Assembly (NCBI GenBank): GCA_030633185.1
Contig: DAOVTG010000071.1
Span: forward strand, 1 to 10,507
Length of the DNA: 10,507 bases
Reading direction: 5' to 3'
Source: Deltaproteobacteria bacterium
GTDB lineage: Bacteria; Desulfobacterota; Anaeroferrophillalia; Anaeroferrophillales; Tharpellaceae
Under the pieces are notes generated by a model, which did no database searches, was not told the DNA's origin, and saw only the letters and a list, made by a program, of their open reading frames with translations. Below are positions 1 to 7,297 of this stretch, piece by piece (position 1 is the stretch's first letter; each line of letters starts with the position of its first letter). Made by a program: the position numbers and the translations under genes.

Positions 1-36
1 AAGTGGTTGCAAGTAGTTATTTAGAAGTTACGGGAT

Positions 37-164
37 GGCTAAGTAAAAATTTCGATAGACAAGTTGTTGTGGTTCTCCAGGCGCGAGACCATACATGCAG
101 TATGTCGAGTGTCTGGAGAACCACAACAACGCAGGATATCGGAACTTTTTACGACGCCATCAAA
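37..164. repeat. Structured dispersed repeat, complete copy (left module + hairpin + right module)
   Basis: This is the most complete copy of a modular repeat. Its left module (37-63) recurs with all 27 bases identical at 7271-7297. Its right module (128-164) recurs inverted at 3252-3288 with 34 of 37 bases matching. Between the modules is a long hairpin (63-130). The right module overlaps the 3' end of the glutamate dehydrogenase gene and contains its stop codon (160-162). No protein is encoded and no transposase is visible, so a non-autonomous extragenic element is the best description. The family is not identified; the element boundaries are inferred only from the partial copies. Confidence 0.7.
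63..130. other. Long imperfect hairpin inside the repeat; possible transcript end for the dehydrogenase gene
   Basis: The left arm gttgttgtggttctccag (63-80) and right arm ctggagaaccacaacaac (113-130) are a perfect 18-bp inverted repeat. Pairing continues inward. Positions 81-84 pair with 109-112, two of the four as G-T wobbles. Next comes a GA/GA internal loop (85-86 opposite 107-108), then 87-88 with 105-106. The innermost stem is catac (90-94) with gtatg (100-104) and a five-base loop. It lies 30 bases past the dehydrogenase stop codon. On the minus strand the stem is not followed at once by a T-run; a run of five T comes about 12 bases later. It could block or end transcription, but it is not a classical intrinsic terminator. 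Confidence 0.6.
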
Positions 165-3144
165 ACTTTCGTTTGACGTAGGCGGCTAGATCGACTCCGA
201 AATCACTGCCCCAGTCATCGTCGTAGACCATTCTGGCGGCCACTTCGGCAGCCACCATGGCGGCCCGATATTTTAACGGCAGGCGTTGCGGCAGGCGCGC
301 CAGATAACGGGCTTGCCGGAGAAATTGCGGAAGGTGCGATTTCAGCACCCGGCGCATGGGAGGTGTATCGAGAAGTTCGGAATGCTCCTGAAAATAGTTA
401 AACAGACGGCTGTAATTATGGTTTATCTCCATACTTAGAGAGTTCGCAATCATGGTATATGATTGCTGGTTGCCGCTCTGGCGGCGACGGCGAAAAATCA
501 AATGGGCTTCGTCAGCGGCTCGTTTTTCCAGAATTTTTAGAACATCATTGACATACTCATCCTTATTTTTGATAAATTCCCGTTCCGAAAGCACCAGATT
601 GGCAATAATCTCGTAGGAAGATGAGATTACGCCGCATTTATTGGCGGCGGCATCGCGGATTACAACAATCCCTCTTTCCTGAAGCTTTTCGCGGGCCGCC
701 GGGGTAATGAAGGAGTTCGCCCCTTCGACGATCGCCCGACAGGTCGAGCTGCCGTCAGCCGAGAAGAAATTCTCCCAGTTGTTAATATCAACCGTCTCTG
801 GCCGCCCCCCGGCCGGAATAAAAAGGTCGGCTGGCACGGCAAAGATTGCATGGTCAAACTCACGATGAAATTCATCGGCCGTAACCCACTCTTCACTAAC
901 CCCATCAACCCCACGGGCCAGCCGTTTATAGAGTTCGGCCAACCCCTCCCGGCGGCGCTCGCGACTGAGCAGCAGAAAGCCACCGGGATTAAGTTTTTCC
1001 GGGGCAAAAGCGTCGATATTCTCTTTCAGGGTGATGCGCCCCAGCTCTTCATGATCGAGACCGTCAGGATCAAAAAGCACCCCGGAACCAGCCACGATCA
1101 AAACAATTTTCACCTGCGGTGAGCGCTCCAGGAGCAGACGCATGGCGTTTCCGGCAACATCACCATTCGGCCCACCGGTCAGTTTGACCCTGAAATCATC
1201 GCTACGCATATCGATACCGAGTTCGGCCATAGTGATCTCGGCGAAGGTGATGACACCTAAAGAGGTCACCCCGTACTCTTTGTGATTAATACCGACCGCT
1301 TTACTGGAAATCACGCCGCTGCCCAAAATATAGCCGCGCTTTTGCGACTGTTTGGCGATCAGCTCAATCATCGGATCATGCATATTCTCATCCGGGCCCA
1401 ATTCAATCGGTTCCTCCTCAACATAGTAATCAACCACCAGAGGGTTTTTCGCCCGACCATCACTATCGGTCACATAGAGATCAAAAAAGGCGTTAATAAA
1501 ACCGTACTGCAACTTATAGAGACTCTGCAAGCGGGCCGATTTATCACTAAGATCACTGACATCGTGAACGACCACCATCTTCGAGCCGCCTTCATAGATA
1601 TCCTTATTTTTCAGATGCTGGGTATGGGCCAAAACGTAGACCTCACGCAGCAGGGTTCCGGCTGTAGCCAAAAAATCATCCGCCGTTGAACAAGAGATCG
1701 TACGCCAACCGCCACGGGCAATATCGGAAAAACCGACATGGTAACCGGCACCATAACGACCATAGAAAAAAGTGATGCGAAAGGGCGGGGCACCAGCCGG
1801 AAAGTCGGCCGTAAACTCGGCCGCCAGCTCTTGCAGGTAAGCCGGATCGAGACGAAAAGCGAGAGCGTGTTTCTCGGGCACGAAAAAGTTACTTTTCAAA
1901 GTATAACGAACCAACAGAAGCGCGGTCGCAAAAATAGTCCGGCGCAGATCATCAAAATGACGATGACCGGTATTATAACCGGCAATCATTTTTTCAACCT
2001 TTTCCTGTAAGCGGGGGCACTCCACTTCGCGTTCATCAAACTCAGGTGAAAAGCGGGCCCGAAAAAAAGCGGCCAGGGCCAGGGCAATCTCTGGACTCGT
2101 ATGAAAAGCGCGGCGAACCTCACTCAAGTCATAGATATCCGGTTGGCTGTGAGCCAGGTTGGTATGGCTAAAAGCGACCATCGCATTAATCAGCAAAAGT
2201 TCCTGGCTGTCGGCCAGATTGCCTAACACATACTGGCGATAGAGACTCCCTTTATTGGTTAGAATTTGGGTATTATAGAGCTCTTGTTTAAGACGCCGAT
2301 AGAACTCAGGCCTCAGAAGAGAGCTTTTTTCAAGATAAAAAGTGCCTAGAAAATGAGGATTAACGCCGGTCGCAATTTCAAGACAATAGGCTCGACTAAC
2401 CCGCCCGCCAAGCCGGTGAAAAACCTCAAGCACCTGTTCAAGAAACCCCTGTCCGGGAGGGTTGCCGACGGAAAACAGGATCCGGGTCTCGAGATGATCA
2501 CAAACATCGACCCCCTCTTCCACAGCAAAATAGAGGCCGTCATAGCGACACCCCTGCTGATAGAGCCAGAGCAACCGGGCCAGTCGTTCCGGCGGTGACA
2601 CTTTAAGATAATCAGCATTATTGGCTGCCAAAAGAGTAAGCCCGGAATGTAGTTTAGAAAAATTGAACTCCGGATAGAGCTGACGCAACGCCGACTCAAC
2701 CTTTTTTAAAAGGCCGCGCGGCAGTTTTACATCCCGGGCTGCCCGCACCTCTCGACTGGAAACCTGCTTAAATTCATAACGCTGAATCTCAAGCACCGCC
2801 TCGCTGCCAGGAAGACTCCCATAAGAGTGAGTAATTTCGGCATAAGTCGGTTTTTGCTGCAACCGAGTCAATGTTTCATAGATCGAGCCAGCCTGATTTA
2901 ACCCGGCCGTAATCCGCAACTCCTCACGATCGGCAAGCAGTAGATGCCGATTCAAACCCAGCGTATCAAGACCGGCAACCAACAGATCAATCGCATCATG
3001 ATACTCTTCCATAGTCAGGAAGAAATAGGGATTCATATTGGCCTGAAGCCAGGCCAGATTAGCTTGTTCCCGCCGCCGCCGCAACTCCAGATTTTGATTC
3101 AGACGTTGACTTATACGCTCTTTAATAACAGAAATATCAGACAT
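160..3144 (-). CDS. NAD-specific glutamate dehydrogenase, ~1000-residue class
   Basis: The 994-residue protein would deaminate glutamate oxidatively to 2-oxoglutarate and ammonia with NAD, in the cytoplasm, linking amino-acid catabolism to the TCA cycle. The first ~450 residues are an N-terminal regulatory-type region without clear motifs. The catalytic part holds ARGGWRT (about 476-482), a lysine-rich KNKDIYEGGSK (512-522), GPDEN (583-587), GINHKEYGVTS (618-628), a Rossmann-type GGPNGDVAGN (657-666), EGANSFIT (807-814) and NKCGVISSSYEI (835-846). These match the large NAD-GDH families rather than the ~450-residue hexameric enzyme, and are shorter than the 180-kDa class. The ATG at 3142-3144 is preceded by gggag at good spacing. 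The gene stands alone and diverges from the MFS gene. Its stop codon lies inside a repeat module. The family call is firm; the cofactor preference is inferred. Confidence 0.9.
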   Translation of the reverse strand: MSDISVIKERISQRLNQNLELRRRREQANLAWLQANMNPYFFLTMEEYHDAIDLLVAGLDTLGLNRHLLLADREELRITAGLNQAGSIYETLTRLQQKPTYAEITHSYGSLPGSEAVLEIQRYEFKQVSSREVRAARDVKLPRGLLKKVESALRQLYPEFNFSKLHSGLTLLAANNADYLKVSPPERLARLLWLYQQGCRYDGLYFAVEEGVDVCDHLETRILFSVGNPPGQGFLEQVLEVFHRLGGRVSRAYCLEIATGVNPHFLGTFYLEKSSLLRPEFYRRLKQELYNTQILTNKGSLYRQYVLGNLADSQELLLINAMVAFSHTNLAHSQPDIYDLSEVRRAFHTSPEIALALAAFFRARFSPEFDEREVECPRLQEKVEKMIAGYNTGHRHFDDLRRTIFATALLLVRYTLKSNFFVPEKHALAFRLDPAYLQELAAEFTADFPAGAPPFRITFFYGRYGAGYHVGFSDIARGGWRTISCSTADDFLATAGTLLREVYVLAHTQHLKNKDIYEGGSKMVVVHDVSDLSDKSARLQSLYKLQYGFINAFFDLYVTDSDGRAKNPLVVDYYVEEEPIELGPDENMHDPMIELIAKQSQKRGYILGSGVISSKAVGINHKEYGVTSLGVITFAEITMAELGIDMRSDDFRVKLTGGPNGDVAGNAMRLLLERSPQVKIVLIVAGSGVLFDPDGLDHEELGRITLKENIDAFAPEKLNPGGFLLLSRERRREGLAELYKRLARGVDGVSEEWVTADEFHREFDHAIFAVPADLFIPAGGRPETVDINNWENFFSADGSSTCRAIVEGANSFITPAAREKLQERGIVVIRDAAANKCGVISSSYEIIANLVLSEREFIKNKDEYVNDVLKILEKRAADEAHLIFRRRRQSGNQQSYTMIANSLSMEINHNYSRLFNYFQEHSELLDTPPMRRVLKSHLPQFLRQARYLARLPQRLPLKYRAAMVAAEVAARMVYDDDWGSDFGVDLAAYVKRKF

Positions 3145-3200
3145 AAAGGTCTCCCAAAACTTAGGATTCGAACTTGTTTGGAAATCTGTTCCAGACAGCA

Positions 3201-3229
3201 GTTATAACACATCGACAGAAAATAGCTAA
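3201..3229 (-). promoter_or_regulatory. Possible sigma-70 promoter for the glutamate dehydrogenase gene
   Basis: On the minus strand a -10-like TATAAC (3201-3206) lies about 57 bases upstream of the start codon. With a 17-base spacer the -35 position reads TTAGCT (3224-3229), which is a poor match. The -10 matches the consensus at five of six bases. This is a motif reading only. Confidence 0.25.
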
Positions 3230-3251
3230 TCCTGCAAGTTTTTTTATGAAA

Positions 3252-3288
3252 TTTGCTGGTGTCGTAAGAAGTTCCGATATCCTGCGTT
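3252..3288 (-). repeat. Partial repeat copy: right module, inverted relative to the copy at 128-164
   Basis: Read on the plus strand this stretch matches the reverse complement of 128-164 at 34 of 37 positions, including an unbroken 19-base match at its right end (3270-3288). The similarity stops after 3288; no hairpin arm or left module follows. It lies in the 236-bp divergent intergenic region, so the dehydrogenase gene is bracketed by inverted copies of the same sequence. Confidence 0.7.
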
Positions 3289-3342
3289 TATAGTTGGAAA
3301 CTCATTTTTAAATTGCGTTATCACTTTGTTTTTGGTACTTTT

Positions 3343-3364
3343 GGGGGCTTGAAAAGCCTCTTTT
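3343..3364 (+). terminator. Terminator-like hairpin just upstream of the MFS gene
   Basis: On the plus strand ggggctt (3344-3350) pairs with aagcctc (3354-3360), with one G-T pair and a three-base loop, and is followed by tttt (3361-3364). This is the form of a short intrinsic terminator, but it sits 17 bases before the first possible start codon of the MFS gene. It could end transcription coming from the left, act as an attenuator in the MFS leader, or be fortuitous. The T-run is short. Confidence 0.35.
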
Positions 3365-3380
3365 CCAAATCTAATTTTAT

Positions 3381-4667
3381 ATGACATCCTTAATGAACGA
3401 TAAACGAAGCATCTATGCATGGGCCATCTACGACTGGGCCAACTCGGCATATGCGACAACCGTCATGGCCGGATTTTTCCCACTCTTTTTCAAAGAGTAT
3501 TTCAGTGCCAGTGCCGATGTCACTGTAAGTACGGCGCAGCTCGGGGCCGCAAACTCCCTCTCAAGCCTGCTAATCGTCCTGATTGCCCCGCTACTGGGTG
3601 CCGTTGCCGATGCCGGGGGACTCAAGAAACGGTTTCTTTTTCTTTTTGCCTACTTAGGAATTTTGATGAGCGCCGCGCTGGCCCTGGTCTCAAAAGGGGC
3701 CTGGGAGATGGCCATCTTTGTTTATGTCCTGGGCAACATCGGCTTTATGGGGTCAAATATCTTTTACGATGCACTGCTCCCCTCGGTTGCCGGGGAAAAA
3801 GAAATTGACCGGGTTTCTGGATTAGGATTTGCCTTGGGGTATCTCGGCGGAGGCCTGCTCTTTGCCCTGAATGTTATGATGGTACAGCAGCCCGACTGGT
3901 TCGCTCTTTCAGGTAAAGCCCAGGCCGTCAAGTTCTCCTTTTTCAGTGTTGCTTTATGGTGGGCTCTCTTTTCACTGCCGCTTTTCCTCTTGGTTCGGGA
4001 ACCGAAAAACGATACGGTAAAAGGAACCATTAAGGTTGCAACAGAAGGATACCGGAGGCTTGTCAAGACCCTCAAAAAGGTCTCGAAACTCAAAGGCCTT
4101 CAGCTCTTTCTGGTCGCTTACTGGCTCTACATCGACGGAGTCGACACCATCATCCGGATGGCCGTGGACTACGGCATGGCCCTTGGATTTGATAGCAAAA
4201 GCCTGATCACCGCTTTGCTGCTTGTCCAGTTCATCGGTTTCCCGGCGACCTTGTTTTTTGCCAAGTTGGCACAGGTATGGGGAACCAAAAAAGCGATCTT
4301 TACGGCGATCTTGATCTATCTTTTTATCGTTCTCTGGGCCAGTGTAATGGACGAAATCTACGAGTTTTACCTGCTGGCCGTGATGATCGCACTGGTGCAA
4401 GGGGGCATCCAAGCCTTAAGCCGCTCTTATTATGCCAGAATGATTCCGCCGGCATATGCCGCCGAATTTTTTGGATTTTATAATTTACTGGGCAAATTTG
4501 CCGCGATTTTGGGACCCATGCTGGTCGGCATCGTAGCGCTGACCAGCGGCAGTTCGCGGGCCGGAATTGCCTCGATTGCCATCTTTTTTATTTTAGGGGC
4601 CGGATTGCTATTGCTGGTCGATGAGAAAAAAACCGCCCTCCAGGTACGGGATACCTTGAATTCATGA
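3381..4667 (+). CDS. MFS transporter, Atg22/UMF1-like family
   Basis: This 428-residue inner-membrane protein has about twelve hydrophobic segments. The N-terminus carries AWAIYDWANSAYATTVMAGF (13-32), the hallmark of the UMF1 branch of the major facilitator superfamily related to fungal vacuolar effluxer Atg22. Helices 2 and 3 are separated by a short loop with GAVADAGGLKKR (73-84), the MFS loop 2-3 region. A basic cytoplasmic linker (about 206-239) divides the two six-helix halves. The second half opens with YWLYIDGVDTIIRMAVDYG (247-265), also typical of this family. The substrate is unknown for most bacterial members; amino-acid export is possible by analogy with Atg22 but unproven. The start could be the ATG at 3381 or at 3393 (residue 5); neither has a clear ribosome site. 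It converges on the lipase gene with a 15-base gap. Confidence 0.88.
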   Translation: MTSLMNDKRSIYAWAIYDWANSAYATTVMAGFFPLFFKEYFSASADVTVSTAQLGAANSLSSLLIVLIAPLLGAVADAGGLKKRFLFLFAYLGILMSAALALVSKGAWEMAIFVYVLGNIGFMGSNIFYDALLPSVAGEKEIDRVSGLGFALGYLGGGLLFALNVMMVQQPDWFALSGKAQAVKFSFFSVALWWALFSLPLFLLVREPKNDTVKGTIKVATEGYRRLVKTLKKVSKLKGLQLFLVAYWLYIDGVDTIIRMAVDYGMALGFDSKSLITALLLVQFIGFPATLFFAKLAQVWGTKKAIFTAILIYLFIVLWASVMDEIYEFYLLAVMIALVQGGIQALSRSYYARMIPPAYAAEFFGFYNLLGKFAAILGPMLVGIVALTSGSSRAGIASIAIFFILGAGLLLLVDEKKTALQVRDTLNS

Positions 4668-4682
4668 AAGTAGATGGCAAAA

Positions 4683-5750
4683 TCAATCACCACAAACCCG
4701 TTCAAAAAAATCCAGCATGGCCTTCACGGCCATCTCCCGGAGCTCCGGTCTTTCCTCCAAAATCTCGTGCCGAGCCTCCTCAATTACCTGAAGTTCACAA
4801 TTGCCGGCTCGGCCGCAAAAAAATCGCTCTTGCGCTAGGTTATCAACTACTTGATCCGCCCCGGCCTGAAGAATCAGGAGCGGTGAATGCAAACTTTCAG
4901 CCCCCACCATAACCTCTTCGACCGCCTCCTGAGCATGGCTGTCCCAAATCTCCTCCATGGCCACCAAAGCCTGCTTGACCCAAGCGTTGGTCGGCGAACC
5001 CAACTGAACCCGGGGATACTCAACCATGAGACGCTGATTACGATCATAATTCTTGCGATCAGAGGTTAGAATGTTATCATCGCGAAAAGACTCCGGCTTG
5101 AAAGGACCACCTCCAGGAAAATACCTTTGACTCTGTCCCAAAGCTCCGAGCAAAGACAAGAGCGGCGGCCCCAAAAAGGTAAGCCAGAGAGCGGTGGAAA
5201 AACCGAGCATCGGGGCGCTCATAACAATGCTGGCAAACTTTCCCGGATAACGCAGCTCATACAACAAACTGATAGTACCCCCCATCGAATGAGCCAGAAC
5301 CAAACAATGGTCGTGCGACCGCCGCTTAACGATATGTTCCAAAAAAAAGTGAAGATCGGCAACATAATCGTCAAAGCTGTCGACATGACCTTTATGGGGA
5401 TCGGCAAGCTGACGCCCGGAAAAACCCTGGCCACGATGGTCGAAAGTATAGACCGAGAAACCGGCAGTGGTCAGTTCATTAATTACTTCGCGATATTTGA
5501 CAAAGGTCTCATTGCGGCCATTGACGATAACAACCGCCCCTTTTTCGACATCAACCTCCCTGATACCGTAAATAATCTCAACCCCCAGAAGACCGTCAAA
5601 AACACCAATCTCCATCTCCGGAACAAGCTCTTTCACCTCACCAACCGACTCTGACGCCATGCCCTCTCCCAACCCTGTTCCAGGCAAAACAATCAACCCC
5701 GTAATAAAGAAAAAAACAGCGTAACTATTCAGCCAAGTAAAATAATCCAC
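4683..5750 (-). CDS. pldB: PldB-like lysophospholipase / monoacylglycerol lipase (alpha/beta hydrolase, S33/Hydrolase_4)
   Basis: The protein probably cleaves acyl esters of lysophospholipids or monoacylglycerols. It resembles E. coli PldB across the core: NGRNETFVKY (77-86), FDHRGQGFSGR (103-113), ADPHKGHV (116-123), nucleophile elbow AHSMGG (153-158, Ser155), SPTNAWV (252-258), AGADQVVDN (296-304, likely acid Asp299) and ARHEILEE (326-333, His328). All three catalytic residues are present. The longest frame (355 residues) starts with GTG at 5748-5750 without a visible ribosome site, and gives a hydrophobic leader (about 10-25) like a signal anchor. A strong alternative is the ATG at 5658-5660, preceded by gggag at five bases, giving 325 residues without the leader. 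The gene has no operon partner. Substrate is inferred from the family. Confidence 0.85.
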   Translation of the reverse strand: MDYFTWLNSYAVFFFITGLIVLPGTGLGEGMASESVGEVKELVPEMEIGVFDGLLGVEIIYGIREVDVEKGAVVIVNGRNETFVKYREVINELTTAGFSVYTFDHRGQGFSGRQLADPHKGHVDSFDDYVADLHFFLEHIVKRRSHDHCLVLAHSMGGTISLLYELRYPGKFASIVMSAPMLGFSTALWLTFLGPPLLSLLGALGQSQRYFPGGGPFKPESFRDDNILTSDRKNYDRNQRLMVEYPRVQLGSPTNAWVKQALVAMEEIWDSHAQEAVEEVMVGAESLHSPLLILQAGADQVVDNLAQERFFCGRAGNCELQVIEEARHEILEERPELREMAVKAMLDFFERVCGD

Positions 5751-5827
5751 GACTGCGGTTAAACATCAATTGTCGTTTTTTCGTTGTTTTCTCGGGCCGG
5801 TTTTGCTAACCTGGGTTTAAATGCGAG

Positions 5828-6034
5828 CCAACCGGAAATCTTAAATCGATGTTCTTCGGCGGCGAAGGTCTTTTTCTGGCCACTTTAAGCGGCACCGGAA
5901 CCGTCTACCTGCAGAGCCTCCCCTTTTCCAGAATGGCCGACCGCATCCTCGCCCACGCCCCCTCTGCTGGCGGCAGCGACAAGGGTGAAGGCTCGGTTTT
6001 GGGCGGCCTCGGCAGGCTGGTGGGCGGCAGATAA
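5828..6034 (+). pseudogene. 5'-truncated remnant of an AIM24/TIGR00266-family gene
   Basis: The frame encodes FFGGEGLF, then YLQSLPFSRMADRI, then GEGSVLGGLGRL and ends at a TAA (6032-6034). This is the C-terminal end of AIM24-family (TIGR00266) proteins, which are normally well over 200 residues. Family-like sequence begins near TGNLKS, at about 5831. An in-frame TAA lies at 5807-5809, and no N-terminal AIM24 sequence appears in any frame before the lipase gene. An ATG at 5849 could start a 61-residue product, but with no ribosome site and only the tail of the domain it is most likely dead. It converges on asd with a four-base gap. Family AIM24 recognition is from memory of its motifs. Confidence 0.7.
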
Positions 6035-6038
6035 GTGC

Positions 6039-7067
6039 CTAGAGATATTCACGGATCAAAGTTTCAGCAATCTGAACGGCATTGAGGGCGGCACCTTTGC
6101 GGATGTTATCAGCGACGACCCAGAGGTTAATACCGTTGGCGATAGACTCATCCTCACGAATGCGTCCAACCAGAGTGGCATCCTGACCCGCGGCATTGAT
6201 GGCCAGGGGATAGCGGTTCTGAGAGAGGTCATCGACAAGTTCAACACCGGGAGCTTTTTCCATAAGCTCCCGAACTTCATCAACCGAAATTTTCTCATCA
6301 GTCTCGATATTAATCGATTCGGAATGGCTGTAAAAAACGGGTACCCGAACCGTGGTAGCGGTCACACCGATCATGTCATCGTTAAAGATTTTTTTGGTCT
6401 CGCGAACCATCTTCATCTCTTCCCTGGAGTAGCCATTCTCAAGAAAAATATCGATATGCGGCAGACAGTTGAAGGCGATCTGGTGGGGATAGACGTTAAC
6501 CGGCAATTCTGCTTCCTGGTTAAGAAGGGCTAGAACCTGTTTTTCAAGTTCTTCAATCGCTTTTTTACCGCTGCCGGAGACGGCCTGATAAGTGGAGACC
6601 ACAATCCGGCGAATCCCGACGGCATCATAAATCGGTTTCAAGGCAACCACCATCTGAATAGTCGAACAGTTGGGGTTGGCAATGATCCCACGGGAGCGAA
6701 AGTCGGCGATGGCTCCGGGATTGACCTCGGGCACGACCAAAGGAACATCGTCATCCATGCGAAAAGCATTGGTGTTATCAATGACCACGGCACCGCTGGC
6801 CGCAGCCGCCGGAGCAAAAGCTTCACTGATTGAACCACCGGCCGAAAAGAGGGCTATATCGACCCCATCGAAAGAGTCCTCGGTAAGTTCCTCAACCACA
6901 TATTCGGCCCCTTTGAATTCATAGGTTTTACCAACTGAATTAGCCGAAGCCAGCAGTTTCAATTGAGCCACAGGGAAATCCCGCTCTTCAAGGGTTGCTA
7001 TCATCTCATTGCCAACCGCACCGGTAGCCCCAACTACGGCAACATTATACCCTGCTTTGTTCATCAT
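6039..7067 (-). CDS. asd: Aspartate-semialdehyde dehydrogenase
   Basis: The enzyme reduces aspartyl-4-phosphate to aspartate 4-semialdehyde with NADPH, the branch step to lysine/diaminopimelate, threonine and methionine. The 342 residues are the usual family length. The NADP fold shows VVGATGAVG (11-19), with FSAGGS (74-79). The catalytic cysteine is in ANPNCST (Cys134), followed by Gln161 in STYQAVSGSG, Arg241 in VRVPV and His248 in SHSES. The start ATGATG at 7062-7067 is preceded by ggag four to five bases upstream. The gene lies downstream of leuD on the same strand, separated by a 205-bp repeat-bearing gap. It may be read through from the leu operon or from a promoter in that gap. No terminator is visible after its stop. 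Confidence 0.96.
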   Translation of the reverse strand: MMNKAGYNVAVVGATGAVGNEMIATLEERDFPVAQLKLLASANSVGKTYEFKGAEYVVEELTEDSFDGVDIALFSAGGSISEAFAPAAAASGAVVIDNTNAFRMDDDVPLVVPEVNPGAIADFRSRGIIANPNCSTIQMVVALKPIYDAVGIRRIVVSTYQAVSGSGKKAIEELEKQVLALLNQEAELPVNVYPHQIAFNCLPHIDIFLENGYSREEMKMVRETKKIFNDDMIGVTATTVRVPVFYSHSESINIETDEKISVDEVRELMEKAPGVELVDDLSQNRYPLAINAAGQDATLVGRIREDESIANGINLWVVADNIRKGAALNAVQIAETLIREYL

Positions 7068-7155
7068 TTTTCTCCGTAAAAAAACTGTCTTTTTGTTTTA
7101 ATTTAAACATTAAGTTACAGCGGGTAGTGTTGAACTTTGCTTCGCCCTCATAAAC

Positions 7156-7238
7156 GGGGTCACACCCCAAGAGTGCTTCCTCGCTACGCTCACAGCGAAG
7201 CCAGGGGTGCTTACGCACCGGCTACCAGCAATGACCCC
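7156..7238. repeat. REP-like palindromic element in the leuD-asd gap
   Basis: The element is bounded by ggggtca (7156-7162) and tgacccc (7232-7238), a perfect 7-bp inverted pair. Inside are nested pairs: cacccc (7163-7168) with ggggtg (7204-7209); gctt (7175-7178) with aagc (7198-7201); and cgct (7182-7185) with agcg (7194-7197). An alternative small hairpin is ggtgc (7206-7210) with gcacc (7215-7219). It encodes nothing. The ggggtca ends resemble palindromes mobilised by Y1/RAYT transposases, but no such gene is present here. It occupies much of the 205-bp gap between leuD and asd; the rest of the gap holds nothing else I recognise. Confidence 0.55.
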
Positions 7239-7270
7239 AATCCCGGCAGTTTGACATAAAGTCGTGGATT

Positions 7271-7297
7271 GGCTAAGTAAAAATTTCGATAGACAAG
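7271..7297 (-). repeat. Partial repeat copy: left module, fused to the 3' end of leuD
   Basis: All 27 bases are identical to 37-63, in the same orientation. The module contains the leuD stop codon (7273-7275) and encodes its last seven residues, LSIEIFT. No hairpin or right module follows. Flanking bases attggc (7268-7273) and gccaat (7305-7310) form a 6-bp inverted pair around it. Confidence 0.75.

Noticed and set aside
63..130. Possible integron attC recombination site
   Set aside because: The long imperfect hairpin is suggestive, but the arm ends lack the RYYYAAC/GTTRRRY boxes and there is no integrase or cassette array.
3244..3459. Minus-strand 71-residue open frame over the divergent intergenic region
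   Set aside because: It overlaps the repeat module and the start of the transporter and has no recognisable domain.
5127..5654. Plus-strand 175-residue open frame
   Set aside because: It lies antisense to the conserved lipase core, lacks recognisable motifs and is explained as a shadow of that gene.
7156..7238. Cloverleaf-like folding suggesting a tRNA
   Set aside because: No T-loop consensus, no anticodon arm of proper size and no acceptor stem; the pairing fits a palindromic repeat better.
37..7297. Direct repeats as a CRISPR array
   Set aside because: Only two copies of the 27-bp unit, 7 kb apart, with no regular spacers and no cas genes.
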